Assembly (NCBI GenBank): GCA_937625935.1
Contig: OW569362.1
Span: forward strand, 124,001 to 188,000
From: Tetramitus jugosus
Lineage: Eukaryota; Heterolobosea; Eutetramitea; Acrasida; Vahlkampfiidae
Length of the DNA: 64,000 nt
Direction of reading: 5' to 3'
Every line of letters starts with the position of its first letter. Within the stretch, counting starts at the first letter, position 1. The translations under genes were made by a program, and so were the position numbers. The notes beneath the pieces were generated by a model. The model saw nothing but the letters and a program-made list of their open reading frames with translations. It searched no databases and was not told the DNA's origin. Shown in pieces: positions 43,371-52,810 of this stretch.

Positions 43371-45569
43371 ATGTTCTCTCAATGGGTCAGTTCCATTGTT
43401 TCCTATAGCTCAGAGTCCCACTACTCTGCACCTGCATCAGGCAGTTGGCCCGCCACCAACGTCATTGGGCCATCCAACACCTATCCCAACTATGGAGATT
43501 TGTATACTGCATGGGCACCATCCAAATCCTCTGGTTGTGACGAGTATTTGGAACTGGAGTTTGAGAAGCCTGTTTTTGTGAGAGCAGTGTCCATTTATGA
43601 GACATTTCATCCAGGTTCCATTGTACGCATCACTTGTCGCAGTCCGAGTCACGAATACAATGTGCTGTACGAGGGTGAGTCACATCAGAGAACACTGCCA
43701 CCACAAGCCAGAATATTCAGTCCACAATTGTCCTATGATGCCACTCATTTCAGTGGCAGTGGCAATGCGATACATCAGACCACGGGTTACGTGACACGGC
43801 ACATCATGATTCATTTAGACACCAGATTGAACAAGGGTTGGTCAGAGATTGATGCCATTCTATTGCAAGGTACTCTACCCCATACCATATCACAGACAAT
43901 GAAGCGTCATTATGCATCCTTGTTCTTGAACAGTCATCGTGGTTATGGTGAACAACGACAGGGAGAACGAGACACCAGTGTGCCCTTCTCTGACTTTTCA
44001 TTCACACATTACTATGGTGGTAGTCAGATCAGTGAACCTTGCAAAGATAAAAGCGATCGTTACTTGAAACAGATGAGAGGTGAACTGTACACAGAGTCCT
44101 GCATCACCACATATCACTTGCACTCTGTCATTCTACAGTATAGATGCCCAGATTTGTACCGAGACATGAAGAGGCAACAACAGCAGCAGAAGAGTCATGA
44201 CACAAGAGGATTTCTCAGTCATGTTCATCCATCTGCTCTATACACTCTCTTGTACTTTATCTATTGTGATGAAATAGAAATCTTGAATGAAAAGAGTGTC
44301 ACTCAAGTGTGTTCCGTGTTTGACCAATTGTATCCAGTAGCTGTTCAATATCGGATGGATCGATTGATTCAAATATGTCGAATGTTCCACCACTACAATA
44401 ACAAGATCCATTTGACACAATCGGAACATTATGCCAACTATTCTCAAATTGATATGTCTATTCCCGTGACTTTACCAGGTGATATGACCAAGGCTCTAGC
44501 AGACGCCAACAGTGGAAATGACAGTGAGAACTACAGTCGACCCGATATTTGCTTCATTGTTCGCAAAGCAAGGAAACAAGAACAATGGGAATCAACTGAT
44601 AACAGTCATTTATACACCAAGGTTTTTGCTCATGGAGCAATTGTGTGTGCCAGGAGTGCTTACTTTCATGCGTTGCTCACAAGGTGGAGCAAAGAATTCA
44701 TCAATGAAGAGAGGGATACAATGACTGACGATAGTATCAAGGAAGATGGACAACATGTAGTACAACTGGATGACATTGACGAAGAAATGCTTCGATTGCT
44801 ACTGCATTTCATGTATAGTGGTGAGTTGATGGTATCAATGGAGAATGCAATTCATTTGCTGATGAGTGGCAGGTTGTTGTTGCTCGAGGATTTCGAGGTT
44901 CCTGTCTTGTCTGTGATCAAGGAGGGTATTGATGAGCACAATGTTGTCGATTTATTGAATATGACTCATGGTGATGCATCACTGGCTGACATCATGTCCA
45001 TGTGTTGTGAATTTCTGCTTCACATGCCCAATGAAGACATGGCACATGTGCTTGGAAATCAATTGAGTCAAGAGTTGAAACACACTATGATCCAGTTAGT
45101 ACCAGAGCTACACTACATACTATCCTATGGAGCAAAGAGCGCTCAACAGTACGTACTCTCTGTTACCAATGCCAGTAACAATGAGAAGACGGAGAGTATC
45201 ATTGGGGCTATGAGAAGCTATCCTCCCAGTTTGGGCGAAAGGAGCAAGTATTGGTCAACAGAGAAGGACAGAGGTTCATTTGTTGAACTGGAGTATGCCT
45301 TTCCCATGTTTATCACTGGTGTAGAAGTGTGTGAGATGGGTGATCCAGATACCATTGACCGAATTGCTGTTCTCAATCCATGTACAGGCACATGGGATGA
45401 CATCTATGAGCGAGGAGAAACATTGACCATGACTCCAAAGAACCACATGTGTCGAATGTTTCAAGTACCCAACATCAAGCTCCTAAACTATTCATCAAAC
45501 AGTATCAGAATAATATTTGACGGAATAGCGATCATTGGATCCGTTCAGATCCTAGGGTACCGAATTTAA
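43371..45569 (+). CDS. BTB protein with FBXL4-like beta-sandwich domains
   Basis: 732 aa. Residues ~1-170 match the discoidin-like region of FBXL4: 'NVIGPSNTYPNYGDLYTAWAP', 'DEYLELEFEKPVFVRAVSIYETFHPGSIVRI', 'GWSEIDAILLQG' in pieces. Residues ~200-350 form a first degenerate BTB/POZ fold ('TTYHLHSVILQYRCPDLY', 'LYTLLYFIYCDEIEI'), and ~385-540 a second ('KVFAHGAIVCARSAYFHALL', 'LRLLLHFMYSGELMV', 'LLLEDFEVPVL', BACK-like helices). A second beta-sandwich at ~575-732 ('FVELEYAFPMFITGVEVCEMGD', 'GIAIIGSVQILGYRI') closes the protein. Such proteins usually serve as CUL3 adaptors; substrate unknown. Its stop overlaps one arm of the inverted repeat at 45566-45573. Confidence 0.72.
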   Translation: MFSQWVSSIVSYSSESHYSAPASGSWPATNVIGPSNTYPNYGDLYTAWAPSKSSGCDEYLELEFEKPVFVRAVSIYETFHPGSIVRITCRSPSHEYNVLYEGESHQRTLPPQARIFSPQLSYDATHFSGSGNAIHQTTGYVTRHIMIHLDTRLNKGWSEIDAILLQGTLPHTISQTMKRHYASLFLNSHRGYGEQRQGERDTSVPFSDFSFTHYYGGSQISEPCKDKSDRYLKQMRGELYTESCITTYHLHSVILQYRCPDLYRDMKRQQQQQKSHDTRGFLSHVHPSALYTLLYFIYCDEIEILNEKSVTQVCSVFDQLYPVAVQYRMDRLIQICRMFHHYNNKIHLTQSEHYANYSQIDMSIPVTLPGDMTKALADANSGNDSENYSRPDICFIVRKARKQEQWESTDNSHLYTKVFAHGAIVCARSAYFHALLTRWSKEFINEERDTMTDDSIKEDGQHVVQLDDIDEEMLRLLLHFMYSGELMVSMENAIHLLMSGRLLLLEDFEVPVLSVIKEGIDEHNVVDLLNMTHGDASLADIMSMCCEFLLHMPNEDMAHVLGNQLSQELKHTMIQLVPELHYILSYGAKSAQQYVLSVTNASNNEKTESIIGAMRSYPPSLGERSKYWSTEKDRGSFVELEYAFPMFITGVEVCEMGDPDTIDRIAVLNPCTGTWDDIYERGETLTMTPKNHMCRMFQVPNIKLLNYSSNSIRIIFDGIAIIGSVQILGYRI

Positions 45570-45634
45570 GGTGGCGGTCCACTGTCGATCAAACCATAAT
45601 AAAAAAATTATGATTTCCCGAGAAGACACCTTAA
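45566..45634. repeat. Nested inverted repeat at the 3' end of the Fanzor gene
   Basis: Outer arms TTAAGGTG (45566-45573) and CACCTTAA (45627-45634) are perfect reverse complements. Inside them CATAAT (45595-45600) and ATTATG (45607-45612) pair around an A-run (T-run on the Fanzor strand). It lies between two convergent stops (45569 plus, 45655 minus). It could be a terminator-like hairpin, part of an omega-RNA, or an element end. Confidence 0.6.
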
Positions 45635-45654
45635 CGCTCCTACATAATCGGGAC

Positions 45655-47541
45655 TTACATAGCAGCTTGATGGAGTGAGCCTTGGAGGTGTTCCACCATT
45701 TTGATTAATTCTTTTGCGACCTTTTTCTTCCTCTTGAAAGCATCGGGACGTGACTGTCCATCCATTTCTGTTCTCAGTAGATGGAGCATGTTCTTGGCCG
45801 CATTGATGTCTCTGTTGTGAGTCACTAAACATTTAGTGGTTGCACACTGTTTAACTCCTCGGACGACAGAGACATTCAACGTTCCATTCTTGTCTATTCT
45901 CTTATGCTTGACTGGCTTGAGTTGACAATGACAGCCATTGCAAATCTGAGAAGTCTTATACTCATCCACCATATGGACTTGGAAATGCTCAGTCATTCTC
46001 TTCAACAATTTGACTTTAGGACTAACCATGTTACCCTTATAACTATTCTTGAATCCACCATTGCCCATCCCAATCAACATACTTCTTCCTTTCGACTTCT
46101 TTTTCAAATCATTCATCACACCAGAAAGAGTCTTGTCTCTCATCATGTAACTGTCCCAATTCAGTTTCTTCACCTTTGAAGAACAATAAAAGTCCAACAA
46201 ATCTTCCTCGACTTCCAAAACCGAATCAATATGTTCTAGGTACAAGTCATTAGACGAGACATTAGAAGTCTTGATCGAGTTGTGGAGTTGATCAACATTC
46301 TTCCCACTCTTCTCATTCCACTGCTTTTGGAATTTCAATAATCGTTTCTTGTTCTTGGAATGGTGAGAGAGGTGATGGTAGGTCTTGTTACTCAACTCCC
46401 ATTTGTTACCGTCATTATCAACACAAGACAATAAGGTAACAATACCGGGATCAATGCCCACCAAGTATTCGAATTGAGGGATTGGAGGTTTTGGATCAAC
46501 CTTTTTCTTCTTGGGTGCCTTTTCCTCTGACTTCTTCTTTTTCACCTTGTGGTTCACATGGTTATCAATCAATTGATGTCTAACAACCACAGAGGCCTGT
46601 ATACCATCTGTTCTCACAGAGTCAATCTGCAACTTCCTTGAACCGACATTCAAACAATCAAGGTTGTATGAAAACACTGGGCCTTTTTGGATCTTGTCTA
46701 ACAATTTTTGAAATTCTTTGGTTCCAATTTCGATACATCTACACCTAAAATGACACTGTGGCAACAAAGTAAATGATTTCCTGTCTTTAGAGATCAAATA
46801 TTTTTGAATGTGCCAGTAAAGTTTGAGAATTTGATTAGGATTCTTTTCGATGTAATCTTCACTCATTGGTTCTTTTGTGCCAACAACGTCATTCACTTCT
46901 TTGATCAATTGAGGGATTAAATAAATCAATTCTTGAGGAGGCAGTTTTTGAAAGTCATACACCTCAGCCGTAAAGATTAATTTTCTAATGATGTAATCAA
47001 TCACTCTTCTTTGTTCACTTTTTGGAATCTTTAAAGATGGATCAATCAATTCTTCCATTCTCAGTCTCAAATAGCGCTTCAATCTTTGCTCCAAAGTGAA
47101 TTGAAACATATTAGAGATATTAGTGGCCAATGATTTGGCAACATAATTGAATGAATCTGAATAGCCATTGTATATTTTTCGCAACTTTTCGATTTCATCA
47201 TTCATGTTGATGGTGGCATTGATTCTTTCAACATTCTTGGTTCTATCAACAGAGTTTCTTCCAAAAAGGACAGAACAAATTCTTTGAATGAAGCCTTGAT
47301 TCACCTCAGGAATATTCACTCGTGATTTCAAGCACTTCAAAACAAAGGAATTGAGGAGCCTAGAGATTCTAATAGCTGCTCTAGTAATTCCTTTTGCTCT
47401 ATCTTCAATCACTGGAACTAAAGAAGGATGATTCTTCAATAGAGATTTCAAACCAACCTTGATGACATAATGAGAAGAATAGTTTTCCTTATTGACTCTT
47501 GTTCTCTTCCTCTTCCCACTCTTGGGTACTCCTCGAGGCAT
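45655..47541 (-). CDS. Fanzor RNA-guided nuclease (eukaryotic TnpB homologue)
   Basis: 628 aa from Met at 47541 (an upstream in-frame Met at 47643 is less likely), intronless. The N-terminus is basic ('PRGVPKSGKRKR', likely NLS), followed by ~300 helical residues. The RuvC core starts near residue 363 with 'YLVGIDPGIVTLLSCVD' (catalytic Asp). Near 490 the RuvC-II position reads 'SMLIGMGNGGF', with no Glu where TnpB has one. Instead 'VDEYKTSQICNGC' at ~525 carries the relocated Glu known from Fanzors. A four-Cys zinc finger spans ~532-563 (CNGC and CATTKC), then 'THNRDINAAKNML' (~573) gives the last catalytic Asp. Family knowledge: Fanzors cut DNA guided by an omega-RNA made from the 3' end of the locus, and a Naegleria one has been characterised. 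No transposase gene is adjacent. Confidence 0.9.
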   Translation of the reverse strand: MPRGVPKSGKRKRTRVNKENYSSHYVIKVGLKSLLKNHPSLVPVIEDRAKGITRAAIRISRLLNSFVLKCLKSRVNIPEVNQGFIQRICSVLFGRNSVDRTKNVERINATINMNDEIEKLRKIYNGYSDSFNYVAKSLATNISNMFQFTLEQRLKRYLRLRMEELIDPSLKIPKSEQRRVIDYIIRKLIFTAEVYDFQKLPPQELIYLIPQLIKEVNDVVGTKEPMSEDYIEKNPNQILKLYWHIQKYLISKDRKSFTLLPQCHFRCRCIEIGTKEFQKLLDKIQKGPVFSYNLDCLNVGSRKLQIDSVRTDGIQASVVVRHQLIDNHVNHKVKKKKSEEKAPKKKKVDPKPPIPQFEYLVGIDPGIVTLLSCVDNDGNKWELSNKTYHHLSHHSKNKKRLLKFQKQWNEKSGKNVDQLHNSIKTSNVSSNDLYLEHIDSVLEVEEDLLDFYCSSKVKKLNWDSYMMRDKTLSGVMNDLKKKSKGRSMLIGMGNGGFKNSYKGNMVSPKVKLLKRMTEHFQVHMVDEYKTSQICNGCHCQLKPVKHKRIDKNGTLNVSVVRGVKQCATTKCLVTHNRDINAAKNMLHLLRTEMDGQSRPDAFKRKKKVAKELIKMVEHLQGSLHQAAM

Positions 47542-47643
47542 ACTAATGGTTGTTTGGTTTGATAAAAATGAGATATGATTGTTATTGTATTTGTTGTATG
47601 GTGTATTTGTTGTGTGTTGTATTTGTTGTGTGAGTTGAATCAA

Positions 47644-47942
47644 ACAGCGAAAAGACAGCGCTTTTTAAACCGAGGTAGATGGCCGTTGTCGTTGTAAGGA
47701 CAGTCTCAACGGAAATTTTTACAACTGCACCAATTCCGCAGCTTAGAGGAAACTGATACAACATTTATTGTATTTTTTTATAATATATCCACCTATCTAT
47801 CCAATCTTGAACCAAACGAAAGACAACGAAAAACTTTCTCTCTGACACGACAACAACAACAACGAAAAACACAAGTCGCACAACGAACATCAACAACAAC
47901 AACCAAATCAATCAAAAAAGATGGAGAGTCGACAAGAGGTGT
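47644..47942. other. Upstream flank of Fanzor, with an orphan 5'-leader-like segment
   Basis: Past the Fanzor leader, 47770-47920 is AT-rich then CAA-rich on the plus strand, like a 5' leader, reaching an ATG at 47921. That frame soon ends (32 codons) inside the antisense of the VPS35 fragment. It may be an orphaned promoter and first exon of a lost gene. No terminal inverted repeat for the Fanzor element was found here. Confidence 0.35.
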
Positions 47943-48596
47943 CTATTTGCAGTGTGCATTGTAGATTCTCTGAGCAAGTTTCAAGTAGGAGAATACAAGC
48001 GGTACCAATGTGTATTGAATTCTCTTGACACCACCCTGACCAAAGTGCTTTCTGGCTGCGGCCAAAACTTTAAACAATTGATCAGTATCGCTATTATCAA
48101 ACAAATGAACCAATCTGGCAATCAAGTTCTGTTCTTCTTCGAAATCTTCGAGCAATGTTGCAGCTATTGGTGAGTCGTCAGAAGGTGAGAATGTTGTTTG
48201 GTCTTCATCCTTCAACAGTGGACGAATCAAATCAAACAGTTTGTTCACTTGTTCAAATGTTGAAATCTTGTGTCCATTGTCAAGTGCGCATCTCACAATG
48301 CTCAGTGCAATAAACTTTCTCTGTTCATATCCAAGAGAATGAATAATATCACCATACTTCTCCAACTTCAAAACTGTTAGCACATTGTTGTATGACTCGA
48401 GTGGCACCAACAACAATCGCTTCAACATGTCTACAATTTCATCTGAAGCTAGTGCAGTGCTATTCAATTGACTAGCAATGTTATTAATAATCTTGTTGAC
48501 ATAGTCAGTGTTATCAGGATATGTTTGAAGAGCAAGTGTCATCAATAAGATCTGAATACTCAAGTTATCGGACAATTCGGACAATTCAACATCTCT
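47943..48596 (-). pseudogene. VPS35: Truncated VPS35 (retromer) fragment
   Basis: About 217 residues, starting after an acceptor-like TTAG at 48597-48600. They match the middle of VPS35 only: 'LALQTYPDNTDYVNKI', 'VPLESYNNVLTVLKLEKYGDIIHSLGYEQRKFIALSIVRCALDN' in pieces, 'EEEQNLIARLVHLFDN' and 'AARKHFGQGGVKRIQYTLVPLVFSYLKLAQR'. The frame then stops, where normal VPS35 continues for a further ~200 residues, and the ~400-residue N-terminal half with the VPS26-binding motif is absent. A possible short upstream exon (donor GTGAGT near 48645) does not restore it. The sequence itself is well conserved with no internal stops, so truncation may be recent or the piece may still be expressed. Confidence 0.75.
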
Positions 48597-48854
48597 CTAA
48601 TGGTATCAATAGGACAGAATTTGACAAACTTCAGAAAACTCACACTCATCATCAGGTCACTCGCATTCACGATGTCCTTCAGAGTGTTTGTTTTCTGTTT
48701 TTTGCAAGTTTTTTTTGATGAAAAAAATTCGTGAACAAATGGGAAAACAAGGAAAAGGCGCCAAAAGAAGACTTAACCAACAATTGGTAAAGTTGCACCA
48801 TTGGTGCAAGTTTGGAGTCAAAAGAAAAGTAAGAATAACCGATATCCATATTGA

Positions 48855-49697
48855 TTTATTTGTGTATCTAGTTGGTTCGTTCCTTGGTGTAGAAGATGTG
48901 TTGAATTTGGTAAGGATCTGAGGAGAATCGTATTCCCAATCATATTCAGGCTCAATCGATGTGGATCTCAAGATCAACAATGGTTGACCAATGTGGGAAG
49001 AGTATTTACTCAACTCCAGAGTTCATCAACTCAAAGATTTGATGGTCCTGCCTCAGATAGTGGTGATATTTTTATTAATGTTGTCTCTGGAGAGTTAACC
49101 ACGTACCCTATAACAACAACAGCACAAGAGTGGATTAACAAGTACAGCATACAACCACCATACTTTTGGGCAAACTTCAGTCCATCATTCACCCAGACAG
49201 CTCTGGCAATGGAGAGCGTTCGATACACGGATCCTCTGTCACACACTTATGCAGATCAACATACAAAGCCGGTGCTAACAATGCAAGGCACATTGGATCC
49301 TCAAACTCCGTACTCCTTTGTCGAAGCTTGGAATCAGCACTACAACCGAAATAACAACTATTTTGTTAGTTTCCCGAATGCAGTTCATGCAACAGCATTC
49401 AGTACTCCAACTTCCTCTCAGACTCAATATATTAACAATTATTGTGGAAGTGTGGTAATGCTAGAATTTATCAAGAATAACAATGGAGTTACCACCAGTT
49501 GTGTATCACAAACTGAGGATGCTACTTTTAACTTTAACGTCCTTCCACAATCTGTAGCTGCTATGACGGGAGGTTTGCCGCTGTGGGATGATAGTGGAAC
49601 AAGCCCAACAGTATCACCCAGCGGTAGTAGCAATGCGGTTCGAGCTTCCATGCCTTTGGTCGCAGTGTTGATGTCTGTTATTCTCCTTTTATTGTAA
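48855..49697 (+). pseudogene. 5'-truncated S33/TAP-like peptidase
   Basis: In frame from just after a stop at 48852-48854. 'FPIIFRLNRCGSQDQQWL' and later 'KPVLTMQGTLDPQTPYSFVEAW' (Asp of the triad) and 'SFPNAVHATAF' (His) match the C-terminal half of alpha/beta-hydrolase fold peptidases of the S33/TAP-like group. The N-terminal half with signal peptide and the GxSxG nucleophile is missing. The C-terminus has Thr/Ser/Pro-rich sequence and a hydrophobic tail, as in GPI-anchored members. Small upstream exons through 48718-48908 are possible (several GTAAG donors) but do not encode the missing catalytic core. Either a pseudogene or a gene with an unrecognised new 5' end. Confidence 0.65.
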
Positions 49698-50095
49698 ATA
49701 CAAACAATCAGATTTGCTCTTCCCTTGCATTTAATTGTTCGCGCCATTTTCCCCAAAATCAAAAAAATGATAAGGAACAAGAACAACAACTTGGTGGCGT
49801 CACTGTTGCACAGGAAATCACTACGACGTAGGTGGTGCTCCCTCACAACAATTGTTCAGATCGGTACCTTTTGTGAAGTTCATCTATTTTCGATCGTTGA
49901 ACTTTATTTTGACATCGATCTCCTATAAAAAATTCCGAGTGAACCAGAGATCTACCAAAGATCCATGAAGTCCAGTCAACCCGCAGCTCTCTGCACAACC
50001 TTCAAGTAGTTCTGATCTCACAATATTACCGTTAGTAAAACAAAGTCACACAAAACCTTTTCAACAACACGTTTAGACATACTCATACAGATACA
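49698..50095. other. Intergenic region before the hemerythrin-like gene
   Basis: About 400 bases with no convincing coding frame on either strand and no RNA gene recognised. The last ~60 bases are ACA-rich, like other 5' leaders in this window. Confidence 0.5.
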
Positions 50096-51466
50096 ATGGT
50101 TGAATCAGGAATTCTACAACAAGGTGCTCAACAATTCATGGGAGATAGAGTACTAGGCAGTACTACGGCATCCACTTTGGGAACAACAGGCTCTTTCCAG
50201 CAAGTTCCACAACAACAGACATCAGGATTGATGTCGTCTGGTGTTCAACAACCCCCTGGTGGTAGCAGTGGAATCATGGGGTCTCTCTCCTCGTTGGGAC
50301 AACAACAAAGTGGACTGCAACAGCAGGGTGGACTACAACAGCAGGGAGGACTACAACAGCAACCAATGCAGCAACAATCCTCACTTGTTGGACAACAACA
50401 GTACCCAACTTCCTCTGGATTGACAAGCGGAACAACTGGTCAAACCTCTGGCTACTACTCCACTCCATCTCAACAGCAGTTCCAACAACAGCAACCTTTG
50501 GGCAGTGAACGTTTCTACACTTCTCAACCACAACAAATCTCCTCCTCAAGTGGCATCGGTGGAACATCAACCTTCCAACAACCACAGCAACAGCAACAGC
50601 AGTTCCAGCCACAACAACAACTCCAACAACAGCAGTTCCAACCACAACAGCAGTATCAACAACCTATCCAGCAGCAGCAGTTTGTGACTCCATTGACCTC
50701 CTCCACTACTTCTACATTCAGGCAACCCATCACTTCTTCAACTAGTGGTGGCATCTTGTCAAGCAGTGGTATTGGTCGTACTACTACTGGTGGTGGAGTG
50801 CAACGCACTGGTGAAAAGTTGGATGGATTTGACATGTTGTTACAAGATCAAAAGGACATTTTAGAGCTCTATGAGAATCATTACTTGCTCGAGAGAGACA
50901 TGAGTCACAAGAAACAAATTTTGAACTTGTTGATTGAAGAATTGTGTATTCACTCCAGTGTGGATGAAGTCATTGTGTTCCCCTTGTTGGAATTCGTTCT
51001 ACCAGATGGCAAGAGATTGGCCGAGAGAAACTATTGGCAACACTTGCTCAATCGTATCCACTTCCAGAAGATTCTCGAGATGGACACCAATGACAAACTG
51101 TTTGAATCCAGTGTGGAGCACATGATGATCTACATGAAGGACCAATTGAAGATGAACGAGTTTGACATTTATGCCAGAGCAAGACAACGAATGTCCTCGG
51201 ATCAGTTGGCTGTGTTGTACAGATTGGTTGAAGCAGCACGTCAATTGGCACCTACTACTCCCAGAGATAACCACTCATGGTTCAAGGGCAGAATTGTGGA
51301 AGTGTTTGACGATTTGAAGTGTCAGTTGAAACAAAGCTGTGGTAGTAGTGTCGGTGGTAGTGATTGGAAGCAGCAACAGCAACAACAGCAAGGATACTCT
51401 TCATCATCATCTTCCTCCTTCGCATCCTCCTCTGGTGTGGGTGGCAGCAGTCTCAGAAGAATTTAA
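50096..51466 (+). CDS. Hemerythrin-fold protein with Gln/Gly-rich N-terminus
   Basis: 456 aa. Residues 1-235 are low complexity: Gln, Gly, Ser and Thr, including short tandem units of the GGLQQQ type at ~80-95. Residues ~240-400 are a four-helix HHE-like domain: 'LDGFDMLLQDQKDILELYENHYLLERDMSHKKQI' (first helix, in pieces), 'LLIEELCIHSSVDEVIVFPLLE', 'WQHLLNRIHFQKI', 'SSVEHMMIYMKDQLKMNEFDIY'. In iron-binding HHE domains the first helix has a His where this has Gln (DQ for DH), and the last helix has His/Glu ligands that are only partly present. Iron binding is therefore doubtful. The C-terminal 55 residues are Gln/Ser/Gly-rich. Function unknown. Confidence 0.72.
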   Translation: MVESGILQQGAQQFMGDRVLGSTTASTLGTTGSFQQVPQQQTSGLMSSGVQQPPGGSSGIMGSLSSLGQQQSGLQQQGGLQQQGGLQQQPMQQQSSLVGQQQYPTSSGLTSGTTGQTSGYYSTPSQQQFQQQQPLGSERFYTSQPQQISSSSGIGGTSTFQQPQQQQQQFQPQQQLQQQQFQPQQQYQQPIQQQQFVTPLTSSTTSTFRQPITSSTSGGILSSSGIGRTTTGGGVQRTGEKLDGFDMLLQDQKDILELYENHYLLERDMSHKKQILNLLIEELCIHSSVDEVIVFPLLEFVLPDGKRLAERNYWQHLLNRIHFQKILEMDTNDKLFESSVEHMMIYMKDQLKMNEFDIYARARQRMSSDQLAVLYRLVEAARQLAPTTPRDNHSWFKGRIVEVFDDLKCQLKQSCGSSVGGSDWKQQQQQQQGYSSSSSSSFASSSGVGGSSLRRI

Positions 51467-51686
51467 ATCATGATGGTAAGAAAGAATGTGTGACATAATG
51501 ACACTACACACTTGTAAATAATTGAAAACAACAATAAAAAGCAACTCGTTGAATACAACCAAACTTCAATTTCGATTCTTCCAAACCAAAAGGAAATCGG
51601 AACAATTGCGTTAAAAATACCTTTGACAACCCAAAACCACAAGCACAACGAAAAACAATCAACCCATCAACCCAACAAATCAACAA

Positions 51687-52810
51687 ATGGTCACCATTAC
51701 CAATGAAGAACTGCCCTATCATAAAACTGTGGGTGAATCAGTTGTCATATTAAAAGACATTTATAAGCATTATGTGATTAGTGGTCGAAATGAATCTGTG
51801 AGAGCACTGGAGCACATTACTCTATGTGAGAATGATGATGATGATGACAATGATGATGGGAATGAAAGTAACAATGGTGATGAATTCTTTGGAATTAAGC
51901 GAGGAGAGTTTATCATGATTAGAGGACCATCTGGTGGAGGAAAGGCAAGTAGTAGTCGCAGTCGCAGTTGTAGTAGTGCTGCTGTTTCTCATGATGATTG
52001 TGTAAAAACACTTGAACAATATTTCTAACACTTGACTTGTTGTGATCACACCCCACACTATCCATCCCACACTATCCATCCCATCCCATCCATCCACCCC
52101 ACCCCACCCTATGCATTATTATACTCACTCTACCTGACTGACGATTGACCGTCAAAACAAAATCAAAAACAAAAACAACAACAAAATACACACTCATACA
52201 GACGACTCTGTTGAATATTATTGGTACGATTGATAGACCGAGTGGTGGAACATTGGAGATTTTGGGACAGGTGGTGAATGAAAAGTCATCGGATGCCTAT
52301 CTGGCTGATTTGAGATTGAAGCGCATCGGGTTCGTCTTCCAGACATTTAATCTGATTGCAACAATGAGTGCGTTTGAGAATGTGGAACTGCCCATGACTC
52401 TCCTGGGCAAGTACAATAAAAAGGACCGAAGAGCACGTGCAAAGCAATTGTTGAGAATGGTGGGACTGGAGGATCGAATGTCTCACTTGCCCAGTGAATT
52501 GTCTGGTGGTGAACAACAACGTGTCACAATTGCACGGTCATTGGCCAACGAACCAGAAATATTGTTGTTGGATGAGCCGACGGGTGATTTGGACACGAGG
52601 AACACGGTGGAGATTATGGATTTGTTGTTGAACATTAATCTCAATCAAAAGACAACCATGATTATGGTGACTCACAACCCAGATGTCGAGTGCTACGCAG
52701 ATCGCATCCTGTACGTCAGTGATGGCAAATTTGTGAAACAGAGCTTGAACGAGATTCAAACACCGCTGCTATTTGAAAAGTATGATGCTTTCCTCAAGAC
52801 CAAAAAATAA
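51687..52810 (+). CDS. LolD/MacB-type ABC transporter ATPase with a GC-AG intron
   Basis: Two exons: 51687-51944 and 52202-52810, 288 aa. The exon joint restores the Walker A motif exactly ('GPSGGGKTTLLNIIG'), with GPSGGGK in exon 1 and TTLLN in exon 2. The intron (257 bases) starts GCAAGT, a GC-AG intron, and ends TACAG. Other motifs: Q-loop 'VFQTFNLIA', signature 'LSGGEQQRVTIARSLANEP', Walker B 'ILLLDEPTGDLDT', H-loop 'IMVTHN'. 'PTGDLD' and the overall length are those of bacterial LolD/MacB ATPases, which pair with separate permeases; none is encoded nearby. An acidic Asp/Asn insert (~50-70) is a eukaryote-style addition. Bacterial origin is inferred. Confidence 0.85.

Noticed and set aside
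47582-47764. Short minus-strand frame upstream of Fanzor
   Set aside because: 60 codons derived from the leader and TTGTATT-type repeats; no protein features.
45500-47800. Terminal inverted repeats or target-site duplication bounding the Fanzor
   Set aside because: Flanks on both sides were compared by eye and no matching repeats or duplications longer than a few bases were found, so no element boundary is annotated.
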